Source: Salinicola salarius (GTDB taxonomy: Bacteria > Pseudomonadota > Gammaproteobacteria > Pseudomonadales > Halomonadaceae). Taken from it: a stretch of DNA of 64,000 nucleotides. Location of the stretch: the NCBI RefSeq assembly GCF_003206135.1, contig NZ_PZJT01000002.1, positions 296,483 through 360,482 of the forward strand, read 5' to 3'. Below the pieces are notes generated by a model, which searched no databases, was not told the DNA's origin, and was given only the letters and a program-made list of their open reading frames with translations. The position numbers and the translations under genes are program-made. Position 1 is the stretch's first letter. The number at the start of each line of letters is the position of its first letter. Shown in pieces: positions 54,381-62,822 of the stretch.

Positions 54381-54453
54381 AATAACCGTCACACGACGTC
54401 GCCAGACTGTGTCCAACCTTTTCGGGTTCCAAACACTTTCCGGGACGAATCGT

Positions 54454-55278
54454 ATGACCGCCATCATTAGCGTCGAACGGCTCGACAAATCCTTCGGCAA
54501 CCACGCCGCGCTGCGCGAGGTGGGTTTCGAGATCGCCAGCGGCGAAATGGTCACCCTGATCGGGCCGTCGGGCTCCGGCAAGTCGACCCTGCTGCGCCAT
54601 CTCATCGGTCTGACCCGTGCCGACCGCCAGTCGCACGGTCACGTCAGAGTGCTGGATCGCGACGTGCAGCGCCAGGGACGACTGGTCGGCGCGCGTCGCG
54701 AGCAGCGCCGTCGTGCCGGCTACATCTTTCAGCAGTTCAATCTCGTCGGCCGCCTGAGCGTGCTGACCAACGTGCTGATCGGCCACCTCGGGGCGATGCC
54801 GCGATGGCGGGCACTGATGGGCCGCTTCACCCAGTACGAACGGGACCTGGCGCTGCGCGCACTCGAGCGGGTCGGCATCGTCGGTCTCGCCCACCAGCGC
54901 GCCAACACCCTTTCCGGCGGCCAGATGCAGCGCGTCGCCATTGCCCGGGCGCTGGTCCAGGAGGCCGAAGTGATCTTCGCCGACGAGCCGATCGCCTCCC
55001 TCGATCCGCGCAGCGCCCGCGAGGTGATGGAAATCCTCCAGCGCATCAACCGCGAGGACGGCCGCACCATCGTCGTCACCCTGCACCAGGTCGAGGTCGC
55101 GCGCCGCTACTGCCGCCGCGCCATCGCCCTCAAGCAGGGGCGGCTCTACTACGACGGGCCGATCGAAGGCCTCACCGATAGCCGCCTGCAGGCGCTCTAC
55201 GAGAACGCCGGTCTCGACGAGCTCGAATCCCGCCAGCCCGATCACCGGATGGCGACGCTGCTGCATGCGGTGGGCTGA
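54454..55278 (+). CDS. phnC: Phosphonate ABC transporter ATP-binding protein PhnC
   Basis: A 274-residue ABC ATPase. Walker [16 protein letters not shown]-loop [14 protein letters not shown], signature [15 protein letters not shown], Walker [13 protein letters not shown] and His switch TLHQVE are all present. It powers phosphonate uptake with PhnD and PhnE. The start at 54454 follows GGGACGAATCGT; 15 further in-frame codons upstream are less likely. First gene of the phnCDE unit. Confidence 0.95.
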   Translation: MTAIISVERLDKSFGNHAALREVGFEIASGEMVTLIGPSGSGKSTLLRHLIGLTRADRQSHGHVRVLDRDVQRQGRLVGARREQRRRAGYIFQQFNLVGRLSVLTNVLIGHLGAMPRWRALMGRFTQYERDLALRALERVGIVGLAHQRANTLSGGQMQRVAIARALVQEAEVIFADEPIASLDPRSAREVMEILQRINREDGRTIVVTLHQVEVARRYCRRAIALKQGRLYYDGPIEGLTDSRLQALYENAGLDELESRQPDHRMATLLHAVG

Positions 55279-55365
55279 GCCGAGCGAGCGCTGCAGGACC
55301 ACCGCCATACCCACGACCGATCCCTGACTATCGATCACCAACCCCCGACGCTTCGAGGAAACGAC

Positions 55366-56409
55366 ATGATCTCATCCCGTCTACGCCGTGCGGCCCTGCC
55401 GCTGATCGCCGGACTCGGCCTGTTCGGCACCACGCTGGCCGTCAGTTCGGCCCAGGCCGCTGACGAGCCGCTGCGCTTCGGCATCATCTCTACCGAATCG
55501 AGCTCCAACCAGTCGACCCAGTGGCAGCCGTTTCTGGACGACATGACCGAGGCGCTGGGCGTCGAGGTCCAGCCGTTCTTCGCCACCGACTACGCCGCGG
55601 TAATCCAGGCGATGCGCTTCGACAAGGTCGATCTCGCCTGGTACGGCAACAAGTCGGCGATGGAAGCGGTGGATCGCGCCGGCGGCGAAATTTTCGCCCA
55701 GACCGTCGCCGCCAACGGCGCACCGGGCTACTGGAGCCTGATGATCGTCAACAAGAAGAGCCCCTACGACTCGGTCGACGACGTGCTGGATCACGCCAGC
55801 GAACTGACCTTCGGCAACGGCGATCCCAACTCTACCTCGGGCTATCTGGTACCGGGCTACTACGTCTTCGCCAAGAACCACGTCGATCCCGCCACCGCGT
55901 TCAAGCGCACGCTCAATTCCAATCACGAGACCAATGCGCTGACCGTGGCCAACGGCCAGGTCGATGTCGCGACGTTCAACACCGAAAGCATGGAGCGCCT
56001 GGAGATCACCCATCCCGACAAGGCCGACCAGCTCAAGGTGATCTGGAAGTCGCCGCTGATCCCCTCCGATCCGCTGGTCTGGCGTACCGATCTACCGCAG
56101 GAAACCAAGGACGAGCTGCGCGATTTCTTCCTGAGCTACGGCGATACCGACAAGCAGAAGCAGATTCTCGAACCGCTGCAGTGGTCCGGTTTTGCCGCTT
56201 CCGACAACGACCAGCTGCTGCCGATCCGTCAGCTCGAACTGTTCAAGCAGCGCGCCCAGCTCGCCGCCGACGATTCGATCGATGCCGAGGAGAAGCAGCA
56301 GCAACTCGCGGATATCGACGCTCGCCTCGAATCGCTGAACCAGCGCATGGATGCCCGCGAAGCCGCGCAGGCCAAGCAGGCCGACAACACCACGGCAATG
56401 GCCAACTGA
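55366..56409 (+). CDS. phnD: Phosphonate-binding periplasmic protein PhnD
   Basis: A 347-residue exported binding protein. A signal peptide covers residues 1-32 ([20 protein letters not shown] ... AQA). Mature features are [32 protein letters not shown] and [18 protein letters not shown], which match PhnD ligand-binding segments. The tail (300-347) is a charged helix rich in Gln and Ala. GAGG precedes the ATG. Lies 87 bp after phnC. Confidence 0.94.
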   Translation: MISSRLRRAALPLIAGLGLFGTTLAVSSAQAADEPLRFGIISTESSSNQSTQWQPFLDDMTEALGVEVQPFFATDYAAVIQAMRFDKVDLAWYGNKSAMEAVDRAGGEIFAQTVAANGAPGYWSLMIVNKKSPYDSVDDVLDHASELTFGNGDPNSTSGYLVPGYYVFAKNHVDPATAFKRTLNSNHETNALTVANGQVDVATFNTESMERLEITHPDKADQLKVIWKSPLIPSDPLVWRTDLPQETKDELRDFFLSYGDTDKQKQILEPLQWSGFAASDNDQLLPIRQLELFKQRAQLAADDSIDAEEKQQQLADIDARLESLNQRMDAREAAQAKQADNTTAMAN

Positions 56410-56503
56410 GGTTCCGCTCCCGGCCGGCGGCAGATCGACTCTTCGACCTGCCGCCGACGATCGAGCTCCGATCCTCATCGATCTCTTCGTCAGGACAACG
56501 CAC

Positions 56504-57298
56504 ATGCAAAGCGCCTCTTCCCTCGACATGCAAGCCCGCGCCGGCAAGCGCAGCTGGACCACGCTGCTGGGCTGGGCGGTTGCCGCAGGCGTGCTCGGCT
56601 GGGCCTGGCAGGGCGCCGAAATGGCCCCGGGCCTGCTGGTCAGCAACGCCGGCAACATGGCCACGCTCGCCGCCGACTTCGTGCCGCCGACCTTCGGCAG
56701 TCTCGATCACTACATCGACCAGATGCTGGTGACCATCCAGATCGCGATCTGGGGCACGCTGCTGGCGGTGCTGTTCGCCATCCCGTTCGGCCTGCTCTCC
56801 TCGGACAACCTGGCGCCGTGGTGGATCAACCAGCCGGTACGACGCCTGATGGATGCGTGCCGCGCGATCAACGAACTGGTGTTCGCGATGCTGTTCGTGG
56901 TCGCCGTCGGCCTGGGGCCGTTCGCCGGCACCATGGCGCTGTTCGTCCACACCACCGGCGTGCTCGCCAAGCTGTTCTCGGAAGCGGTGGAAGCCACCGA
57001 TGCCGGGCCGATGGAAGGCGTTCGCGTCACCGGCGCCGGGCGACTGGAAGAGATTATCTTCGGCCTGATCCCCCAGGTTCTGCCGCTGTGGATTTCGGTC
57101 AGCCTGTACCGCTTCGAGTCCAACATTCGCTCCGCCACGGTGCTCGGCATGGTCGGCGGCGGCGGAATCGGCGTCTCGCTGTGGGAAACCATGCGCGGAT
57201 TCCAGTACACCGAGACCGCCACGATCATGCTGGTGATCATCGTTGCCGTCACTTTGCTCGATATGGCGTCGCAGCGTGTTCGCAAACGCTTCATCTGA
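56504..57298 (+). CDS. phnE: Phosphonate ABC transporter permease PhnE
   Basis: A 264-residue permease with about six hydrophobic segments. The EAA loop is present as [20 protein letters not shown], and [20 protein letters not shown] is typical of PhnE. AGGA lies 9 nt before the ATG. It is full length, unlike the frameshifted phnE of E. coli K-12. It ends directly at a strong terminator, so phnCDE is a separable unit. Confidence 0.94.
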   Translation: MQSASSLDMQARAGKRSWTTLLGWAVAAGVLGWAWQGAEMAPGLLVSNAGNMATLAADFVPPTFGSLDHYIDQMLVTIQIAIWGTLLAVLFAIPFGLLSSDNLAPWWINQPVRRLMDACRAINELVFAMLFVVAVGLGPFAGTMALFVHTTGVLAKLFSEAVEATDAGPMEGVRVTGAGRLEEIIFGLIPQVLPLWISVSLYRFESNIRSATVLGMVGGGGIGVSLWETMRGFQYTETATIMLVIIVAVTLLDMASQRVRKRFI

Positions 57299-57300
57299 TG

Positions 57301-57322
57301 CCGGGGCTTCCCCCGGTTTTTT
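57301..57322 (+). terminator. Intrinsic terminator between phnE and phnF
   Basis: CCGGGG (57301-57306), loop CTTC, CCCCGG (57311-57316), then six T (57317-57322). It starts 3 bp after the phnE stop codon and would cut most phnCDE transcripts before phnF. Confidence 0.92.
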
Positions 57323-57329
57323 GGGTCCG

Positions 57330-58088
57330 ATGATGTCTAGACAAATTTTGACGATGCCGCGCTACCGCGAACTGGCCGAGGAGCTGGTGCGCGAAGTGCG
57401 CGCCGACTATGCCCCCGGCGATCTGCTGCCGACCGAGGCCCAGCTCGCCAGGCGCTTCGCAGTCAATCGCCACACGGTGCGCCGGGCGCTGGACGAGCTG
57501 GTCGCCGCCGGCCTGGTGACGCGCCATCAGGGACGCGGCACCCAGGTGGTGGATCGGCGTCTCGACTACGCCGTCAGCGCCGGCAGCAAGGTGACCCAGA
57601 ATCTGGCCGGCCTCGGCCTGTCTTCGAATACCTGCTGTCTCGAACAGGGGCTCGAGATGCCCCCCGAGGCGATCGCGCTGCGTTTCGGACGGCCCGCCGA
57701 CGAGCCGCTGCTGCGGGTCGATACCGTGCGCTACGTCGATGATGCCCCGCTGATGCGGCTGCGCCACTGGTTCGATCCCGAGCGCGTGCCGGGCTGGTTG
57801 GAGCGCTATCGCGGCGGTTCCACCCGCGCCCTGCTGGGTCAGCACTATGGCCTGCGGCTTCACCGACGCCGGGTGCGCATCGATGCCGCAACCGCCACCC
57901 GCGACGACGCCCGCTGGCTGCAGTGTCCGCTCAATGCACCGTTACTGCTGATGACCAGCGACAACACCGATGCCGACGGCGCGCTGGTGGAAATCTCGAT
58001 GGGCCGGGCGCGTGCCGACCGGCTCTCCTATCACGTTGATTTCGACATCGACCCCATGGATTTCGACACCGACGAGGTTGCGTCATGA
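57330..58088 (+). CDS. phnF: PhnF, HutC/GntR-type transcriptional regulator
   Basis: A protein of 252 residues (from 57330). The winged helix has YRELAEELVREVRADYAPGD, PTEAQLARRFAVNRHTVRRA (DNA-reading helix) and RHQGRGTQV; the C-terminal UTRA domain (about 95-245) binds the effector. PhnF represses phn genes. The operator TGTCTAGACA sits on the second codons if translation begins at 57330 or 57333; if it begins at ATG 57354 (MPRYREL) the operator is just upstream. None of these starts has a strong ribosome site. Its stop overlaps phnG by 4 bp. Confidence 0.9.
   Translation: MMSRQILTMPRYRELAEELVREVRADYAPGDLLPTEAQLARRFAVNRHTVRRALDELVAAGLVTRHQGRGTQVVDRRLDYAVSAGSKVTQNLAGLGLSSNTCCLEQGLEMPPEAIALRFGRPADEPLLRVDTVRYVDDAPLMRLRHWFDPERVPGWLERYRGGSTRALLGQHYGLRLHRRRVRIDAATATRDDARWLQCPLNAPLLLMTSDNTDADGALVEISMGRARADRLSYHVDFDIDPMDFDTDEVAS
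57334..57343. promoter_or_regulatory. Candidate PhnF operator at the phnF start
   Basis: TGTCTAGACA is a perfect 10-bp palindrome with the HutC-subfamily core GT-C-TA-G-AC. It lies between the phnE terminator and the body of phnF and is echoed at 54371 before phnC. Confidence 0.65.
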
Positions 58089-58525
58089 ACGACACATCAC
58101 GAGGCGCGCGCCAGCGGCTGCTGGCGCTCTCTACCCGCGAGCGAATCGAGGCGTGCTGGACGGCGCTCGATCCAGTGCCCGCACATCGCTGCTTACGCGG
58201 CCCGGAAACCGGCATGGCGATGCTCAAGGGCCGCACCGGCGGTACCGGCAACGCCTTCCATCTCGGCGAGATGACCCTGACCCGCGCCAGCGTCGCCCTC
58301 GATGACGGCACCCTCGGCCACGGCTGGGTGCGGGGCCGTGACCACCGCCACGCCGAGCTGATCGCACTGGCCGATGCCGTCGCCCAGCACGCCGAATGGC
58401 AGCAGAGGCTCGAGACGCACGTACTCGCGCCGCTGGCCGAGGAACTGGCCGAGCGCCAGCGCCGCGATGCCGCCACCGCCGCCGCCACCCGCGTCGACTT
58501 CTTCACCCTCGTACGTGGTGAATAG
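58085..58525 (+). CDS. phnG: C-P lyase subunit PhnG
   Basis: A 146-residue subunit of the PhnGHIJ core complex. Family marks are RCLRGPETGMAMLKGRTGGT, NAFHLGEMTLTRASV and GHGWVRGRDHRHAELIALAD. With PhnH, PhnI and PhnL it moves the phosphonate to the ribose triphosphate of ATP. Starts within the phnF stop codon. Confidence 0.94.
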   Translation: MNDTSRGARQRLLALSTRERIEACWTALDPVPAHRCLRGPETGMAMLKGRTGGTGNAFHLGEMTLTRASVALDDGTLGHGWVRGRDHRHAELIALADAVAQHAEWQQRLETHVLAPLAEELAERQRRDAATAAATRVDFFTLVRGE

Positions 58526-58567
58526 GTACGTAGTGAGTGAGCACGTGGCGAATGAGCACGGGCGAAT

Positions 58568-58597
58568 GACGATGGAGAAAGTGACGATGGACAAAGC
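58568..58597 (+). repeat. 15-bp tandem repeat at the phnH start
   Basis: GACGATGGAGAAAGT (58568-58582) and GACGATGGACAAAGC (58583-58597) differ at two positions. The repeat doubles both a GGAG/GGAC-like ribosome site and an in-frame ATG, so phnH has several closely spaced candidate starts. Confidence 0.8.
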
Positions 58598-59270
58598 AAT
58601 GACGGTAAAGACGGAAACGACGAGGGATCTCGTCTGGCCTGGACTGGCCGACCCCGCCCACGACAGTCAGCGTCTGTTTCGCCAGATTCTCGGCGCGATG
58701 TCCGAGCCGGGCACGCTGACCACGCTGGCCGTGCCGGCACCGCCGAGTGACGCGCTGGGCGCCGCACTGTGGGGCGTGGTGCTGACGCTCTGCGACCTCG
58801 AGACACGCGTCTGGATCGCCGCCGACTTCGACTCGCCGGCCCTGCGCGAGGCTCTGGCCTTCCACACCGGCGCGCGAATCACCGACGACCCGGCGAGTGC
58901 CGATTTCGCGCTGCTGACCCACGAGTCATTCGATCCGCAGACACCTTTCGCGGTGGGCAGCGACACCTATCCCGATCGCGGTACCACGCTACTGGTCGCC
59001 GTCGAGCGGCTGGAAAACGATTCGAACGGTGCCAACGACGAAGATAACGGCTGGCGGCTCAGCGGTCCCGGCATCGCCGAGTCGCGGGTGCTCGATATCG
59101 GTGACGGCGCCGGCTGCCGGGCACTGATGACTCGCCTGGCCGGCAACCGTGCCAGCTTTCCGCAGGGGCTGGACGTCATCTTCGGCTGCGGCGCGCAGCT
59201 GGCGGCGATTCCCCGCAGCACCCGAATTGCGAGTGTCGAGGCTCGCGCCGATTCTCAGGAGACGAACTGA
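58587..59270 (+). CDS. phnH: C-P lyase subunit PhnH
   Basis: A protein of about 227 residues. Core marks are HDSQRLFRQILGAMSEPGTL, LCDLETRVWI and GTTLLVAVERL, ending FGCGAQLAAIPRSTR. It is a non-enzymic-looking member of the PLP-fold and part of the PhnGHIJ core. Four in-frame ATG codons (58566, 58572, 58587, 58599) come from a 15-bp tandem repeat; 58587 is chosen for GGAG 9 nt upstream. It is separated from phnG by about 60 bp of degenerate repeat sequence, the largest gap in the phnF-phnM unit. Confidence 0.92.
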   Translation: MDKAMTVKTETTRDLVWPGLADPAHDSQRLFRQILGAMSEPGTLTTLAVPAPPSDALGAALWGVVLTLCDLETRVWIAADFDSPALREALAFHTGARITDDPASADFALLTHESFDPQTPFAVGSDTYPDRGTTLLVAVERLENDSNGANDEDNGWRLSGPGIAESRVLDIGDGAGCRALMTRLAGNRASFPQGLDVIFGCGAQLAAIPRSTRIASVEARADSQETN

Positions 59271-60394
59271 TGTACGTAGCCGTCAAGGGAGGCGAGCAGG
59301 CGATTGCCAACGCCCATCGCTGGCTGGCCGACCGCCGCCGCGGCGATCGCGATCGCCCGGAACTGGAGGTCGCCCAGGTCGGTGACCAGCTGCGGCTGGC
59401 CGTCGACCGGGTGATGAGCGAAGCCTCGCTCTACGATCCCGAACTCGCCGCGCTCGCATTCAAGCAGGCCAGCGGCGATCTCACCGAAGCCGTGTTCCTG
59501 CTGCGCGCCTATCGCACCACGCTGCCGCGACTGGCGGTCAGCGAGCCGCTCGAAACCGCCAACATGCGCATCGAGCGCCGCATCAGCGCCACCTACAAGG
59601 ACATCCCCGGCGGCCAGATTCTGGGGCCGACCTACGACTACACCCACCGCCTGCTCGACTTCCTGCAGCTGGCCGGTGCCGAGGTGCCGGCCGCCGAGAT
59701 TCGCGAAGAACTCACCGAAGCCGAGGCGTGCCCGCAGATTCTGGAACTGCTCAACGACGAAGGCCTGGTCGAGCAGGAGATCGACGACGGCAGTGAGCCT
59801 GCGGACATCACCCGCGATCCGCCCGATTATCCGATGGACCGTGCCGCCCGGCTGCAGATGCTGGCCCGTGGTGACGAGGGCTACCTGCTGGCGCTGGGCT
59901 ACTCCACTCAGCGCGGCTACGGCCGCAACCACCCGTTTGCCGGCGAGATTCGCCTGGGCCAGGTGGAGGTCGAGATCCACGTCGACGAGTGGGACGAGAC
60001 GATCTGCGTCGGCGAGATCGCGTTGAACGAGTGCCAGATGATCAACCAGTTCGGCGGCTCGCGCGAGGCTGCACCGCAGTTCACGCGTGGCTACGGCCTC
60101 GCCTTCGGTCACAACGAGCGCAAGACCATGGCCATGGCGCTGGTCGACCGCGCCCTGCGCGCCGAGGAACTGGGCGAGCCGATCATCGGTCCCGCCCAGC
60201 AGGCGGAGTTCGTGCTGGCGCATGCCGACAGCGTCGACGCCTCCGGCTTCGTCTCGCACCTGAAACTGCCGCACTACGTCGACTTCCAGTCCGAGCTCGA
60301 TCTGCTGCGCCGCCTGCGACGCGAACATGCCGCACGCCAGGCCGAGCTGGCGGATGCTCATGAAGCCGTCAAGTCGCCGTCGGAGGAGAACTGA
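59270..60394 (+). CDS. phnI: C-P lyase subunit PhnI
   Basis: A 374-residue protein, the nucleosidase-like core of the C-P lyase complex. It opens MYVAVKGGEQAIANAHRWLA and has RRISATYKDIPGGQILGPTY, LGYSTQRGYGRNHPFAGEIR and VDFQSELDLLR. With PhnG, PhnH and PhnL it replaces adenine of ATP by phosphonate. Its ATG overlaps the phnH stop by one base, with AGGAGA upstream. Confidence 0.95.
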   Translation: MYVAVKGGEQAIANAHRWLADRRRGDRDRPELEVAQVGDQLRLAVDRVMSEASLYDPELAALAFKQASGDLTEAVFLLRAYRTTLPRLAVSEPLETANMRIERRISATYKDIPGGQILGPTYDYTHRLLDFLQLAGAEVPAAEIREELTEAEACPQILELLNDEGLVEQEIDDGSEPADITRDPPDYPMDRAARLQMLARGDEGYLLALGYSTQRGYGRNHPFAGEIRLGQVEVEIHVDEWDETICVGEIALNECQMINQFGGSREAAPQFTRGYGLAFGHNERKTMAMALVDRALRAEELGEPIIGPAQQAEFVLAHADSVDASGFVSHLKLPHYVDFQSELDLLRRLRREHAARQAELADAHEAVKSPSEEN

Positions 60395-60395
60395 T

Positions 60396-61229
60396 ATGGA
60401 TGGGTATAATTTTGCTTATCTGGACGAGCAGACCAAACGCATGATCCGCCGCGCGCTGCTCAAGGGGGTGGCGATTCCCGGCTATCAGGTGCCGTTCGGC
60501 GGTCGCGAGATGCCGATGCCCTACGGCTGGGGCACCGGCGGCGTGCAGCTCACCGCGAGCATTCTCGGCGCCGACGACATTCTCAAGGTGATCGACCAGG
60601 GCGCCGACGACACCACCAATGCGGTCAGCATCCGCCACTTCTTCCAGCGCGTGGCCGGCGTCGAGACCACTACCGCCACCACCGCGGCGGACGTCATCCA
60701 GACCCGCCACCGGATTCCCGAGACCCTGCTGCGCGCCGGCCAGATCCTGGTGTTCCAGGTGCCGATCCCCGAGCCGCTGCGCTTCATCGAGCCCAGCGAG
60801 CAGGAGACGCGGCTGATGCACGCGCTGGAGGAGTACGGCGTGATGCACGTCAAGCTCTACGAGGACATCGCCCGCTACGGTCATATCGCCACCACCTACG
60901 CCTACCCGGTCAAGGTGGACGGGCGCTATGTGATGGACCCGTCGCCGATTCCCAAGTTCGACAATCCCAAGCTCGACGGCAACCCGGCGCTGATGCTGTT
61001 CGGCGCCGGCCGCGAGAAGCGGCTTTACGCGATCCCGCCCTACACCCGGGTCGAGAGCCTCGACTTCGAGGACCACCCGTTCGAGGTCCAGACCTGGGAG
61101 CACACCTGCGCGCTGTGCGGCAGCGATCACAGCTATCTCGACGAAGTGATCACCGACGATAAGGGCGGGCGGATGTTCGTCTGCTCCGATACCGACTACT
61201 GCCAGACGCGACGGGGAGAGGTGGCATGA
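60396..61229 (+). CDS. phnJ: Carbon-phosphorus lyase PhnJ
   Basis: A 277-residue radical SAM enzyme that cuts the C-P bond of 5-phosphoribosyl-1-phosphonate. The four key cysteines are Cys238, Cys241, Cys263 and Cys269 (CALCGSD ... VCSDTDYCQTR), with the same spacing (3, 22, 6) as Cys241/244/266/272 of E. coli. Gly29 in AIPGYQVPF matches the glycyl-radical Gly32. GGAGGAG precedes the ATG at 60396; it starts 1 bp after phnI and overlaps phnK by 4 bp. Confidence 0.97.
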   Translation: MDGYNFAYLDEQTKRMIRRALLKGVAIPGYQVPFGGREMPMPYGWGTGGVQLTASILGADDILKVIDQGADDTTNAVSIRHFFQRVAGVETTTATTAADVIQTRHRIPETLLRAGQILVFQVPIPEPLRFIEPSEQETRLMHALEEYGVMHVKLYEDIARYGHIATTYAYPVKVDGRYVMDPSPIPKFDNPKLDGNPALMLFGAGREKRLYAIPPYTRVESLDFEDHPFEVQTWEHTCALCGSDHSYLDEVITDDKGGRMFVCSDTDYCQTRRGEVA

Positions 61230-62041
61230 AGAAGCCGGTACTGGAGCGCCCGGTCCTGCTGGACGTTCAGGACATCACCCGCCTCTACGGTCCCGGCAAG
61301 GGCTGCGAGGCGATCGATTTTCAACTGCATGCCGGCGAGGTGCTGGGCATCGTCGGCGAGTCCGGCTCCGGCAAGTCGACGCTGTTGCGCGTGCTCGCCG
61401 GGCTGGAAGCGCCGGATGCGGGGCGCGTGATCTATCGCCGCCATGCCGGCGAAGACGTGTTGGACCGGGGTGAGGCCGAGCTCGACCTCTACGCCATCGG
61501 CGAGGCGCGTCGCCGGGAGCTGCTGCGTCTCGAATGGGGGCTGGTGCATCAGAACCCCCGCGACGGCCTGCGCATGGGCGTTTCCGCCGGGGCCAACATC
61601 GGCGAGCGGCTGATGGCCCAAGGTCAGCGCCACTACGGCCAGCTCAGGGAGACGGGGCAGGCGTGGATGCACCAGGTCGAGCTCGATCCGGGCCGTATCG
61701 ACGACGCGCCGCGCACGTTTTCCGGCGGCATGCAGCAGCGCCTGCAGATCGCCCGCACCCTGGTCACCCGGCCACGGCTGGTGTTCATGGACGAGCCCAC
61801 CGGCGGGCTGGATGTCTCGGTGCAGGCGCGCCTGCTCGACATGCTGCGCACGCTGGTGCGCCAGATGGGGCTTTCGGTGGTGCTGGTCACCCACGACCTC
61901 GCCGTGGCGCGCCTGCTCGCTCATCGCCTGATGGTGATGCGCCGCGGTCAGGTGGTGGAGACCGGCCTCACCGACCAGATCCTCGACGATCCGCAGCACG
62001 AGTATACGCAGCTGCTGGTTTCATCCGTGCTGACACCTTGA
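61226..62041 (+). CDS. phnK: C-P lyase ABC-type ATPase PhnK
   Basis: A 271-residue ABC protein. Walker [17 protein letters not shown]-loop LVHQNPRDGLRM, signature FSGGMQQRLQIARTL, Walker B LVFMDEPTGGLDV and THDLAVARLLAHR. PhnK binds PhnJ in the core complex and is not a transporter. Overlaps phnJ by 4 bp (ATGA). Confidence 0.95.
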   Translation: MKKPVLERPVLLDVQDITRLYGPGKGCEAIDFQLHAGEVLGIVGESGSGKSTLLRVLAGLEAPDAGRVIYRRHAGEDVLDRGEAELDLYAIGEARRRELLRLEWGLVHQNPRDGLRMGVSAGANIGERLMAQGQRHYGQLRETGQAWMHQVELDPGRIDDAPRTFSGGMQQRLQIARTLVTRPRLVFMDEPTGGLDVSVQARLLDMLRTLVRQMGLSVVLVTHDLAVARLLAHRLMVMRRGQVVETGLTDQILDDPQHEYTQLLVSSVLTP

Positions 62042-62054
62042 GGGAGGAATTCCG

Positions 62055-62822
62055 ATGCTTTCCGAGACTAGTGTTTCCCCGAAGCGCGCCCGACCTCGCC
62101 TCACGGTGGATGGGCTGCACAAACGGTTCCTGCTGCATGGCCAGGGCGGGCTCGAGATCGACGTGATGCGCGATCTCTCGCTGACCCTCGACGCCGGCGA
62201 ATGCCTGGTGCTGGCCGGCCGCAGCGGCATCGGCAAGAGCACGCTGCTGAAGATGCTCCACGGCGACTATCGCATCGACCGGGGCCACATCCGGCTGCAT
62301 TTCGAGGATGGCGAACTCGACCTCGAGACGTTGCCGGCCTACGCCTGGCACGGCCTGCGCCGAGACGTGATCGGCTACGTCAGCCAGTTTCTCCGTGTGG
62401 TACCGCGGGTCGCCGCCGTCGACGTGGTGATGGAGCCGCTGCTGGCGCGTGGTGCCGACGAAAACGAGGCCCTCCAGCGCGCCGAGACGCTGCTGGCCCG
62501 GCTCAACCTGCCCGAGCGACTGTGGCAGCTGCCGCCCGGCACCTTCTCCGGCGGCGAGCAGCAGCGCGTCAACATCGCCCGCGGCTTCATCGGCGAGCAT
62601 CCGCTGCTGCTGCTCGACGAGCCCACCGCGTCGCTGGACGCCACCAATCGCGACGTGGTGATCGCCCTGATCGGCGAGGCCAAGGCCCGCGGCGCGGCGA
62701 TGCTCGGCATTTTCCACGACGAGGACGTCCGCGATCGCGTCGCCGATCGCCTGCTGCCGCTGGACGACAGTCTCGGCGCCCGCGCTTCCGTCACCCAGAA
62801 CACTCAGGAGACGCTGTCATGA
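62055..62822 (+). CDS. phnL: C-P lyase ABC-type ATPase PhnL
   Basis: A 255-residue ABC protein with Walker A AGRSGIGKSTLLKMLHGDY, Q-loop YVSQFLRVVPRV, signature FSGGEQQRVNIARGF and Walker B LLLDEPTASLD. It is needed with PhnG, PhnH and PhnI for the first phosphonate transfer. The His switch reads FHDEDVRD, as in PhnL. GGAGG precedes the ATG; 13 bp after phnK; overlaps phnM by 4 bp. Confidence 0.95.
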   Translation: MLSETSVSPKRARPRLTVDGLHKRFLLHGQGGLEIDVMRDLSLTLDAGECLVLAGRSGIGKSTLLKMLHGDYRIDRGHIRLHFEDGELDLETLPAYAWHGLRRDVIGYVSQFLRVVPRVAAVDVVMEPLLARGADENEALQRAETLLARLNLPERLWQLPPGTFSGGEQQRVNIARGFIGEHPLLLLDEPTASLDATNRDVVIALIGEAKARGAAMLGIFHDEDVRDRVADRLLPLDDSLGARASVTQNTQETLS

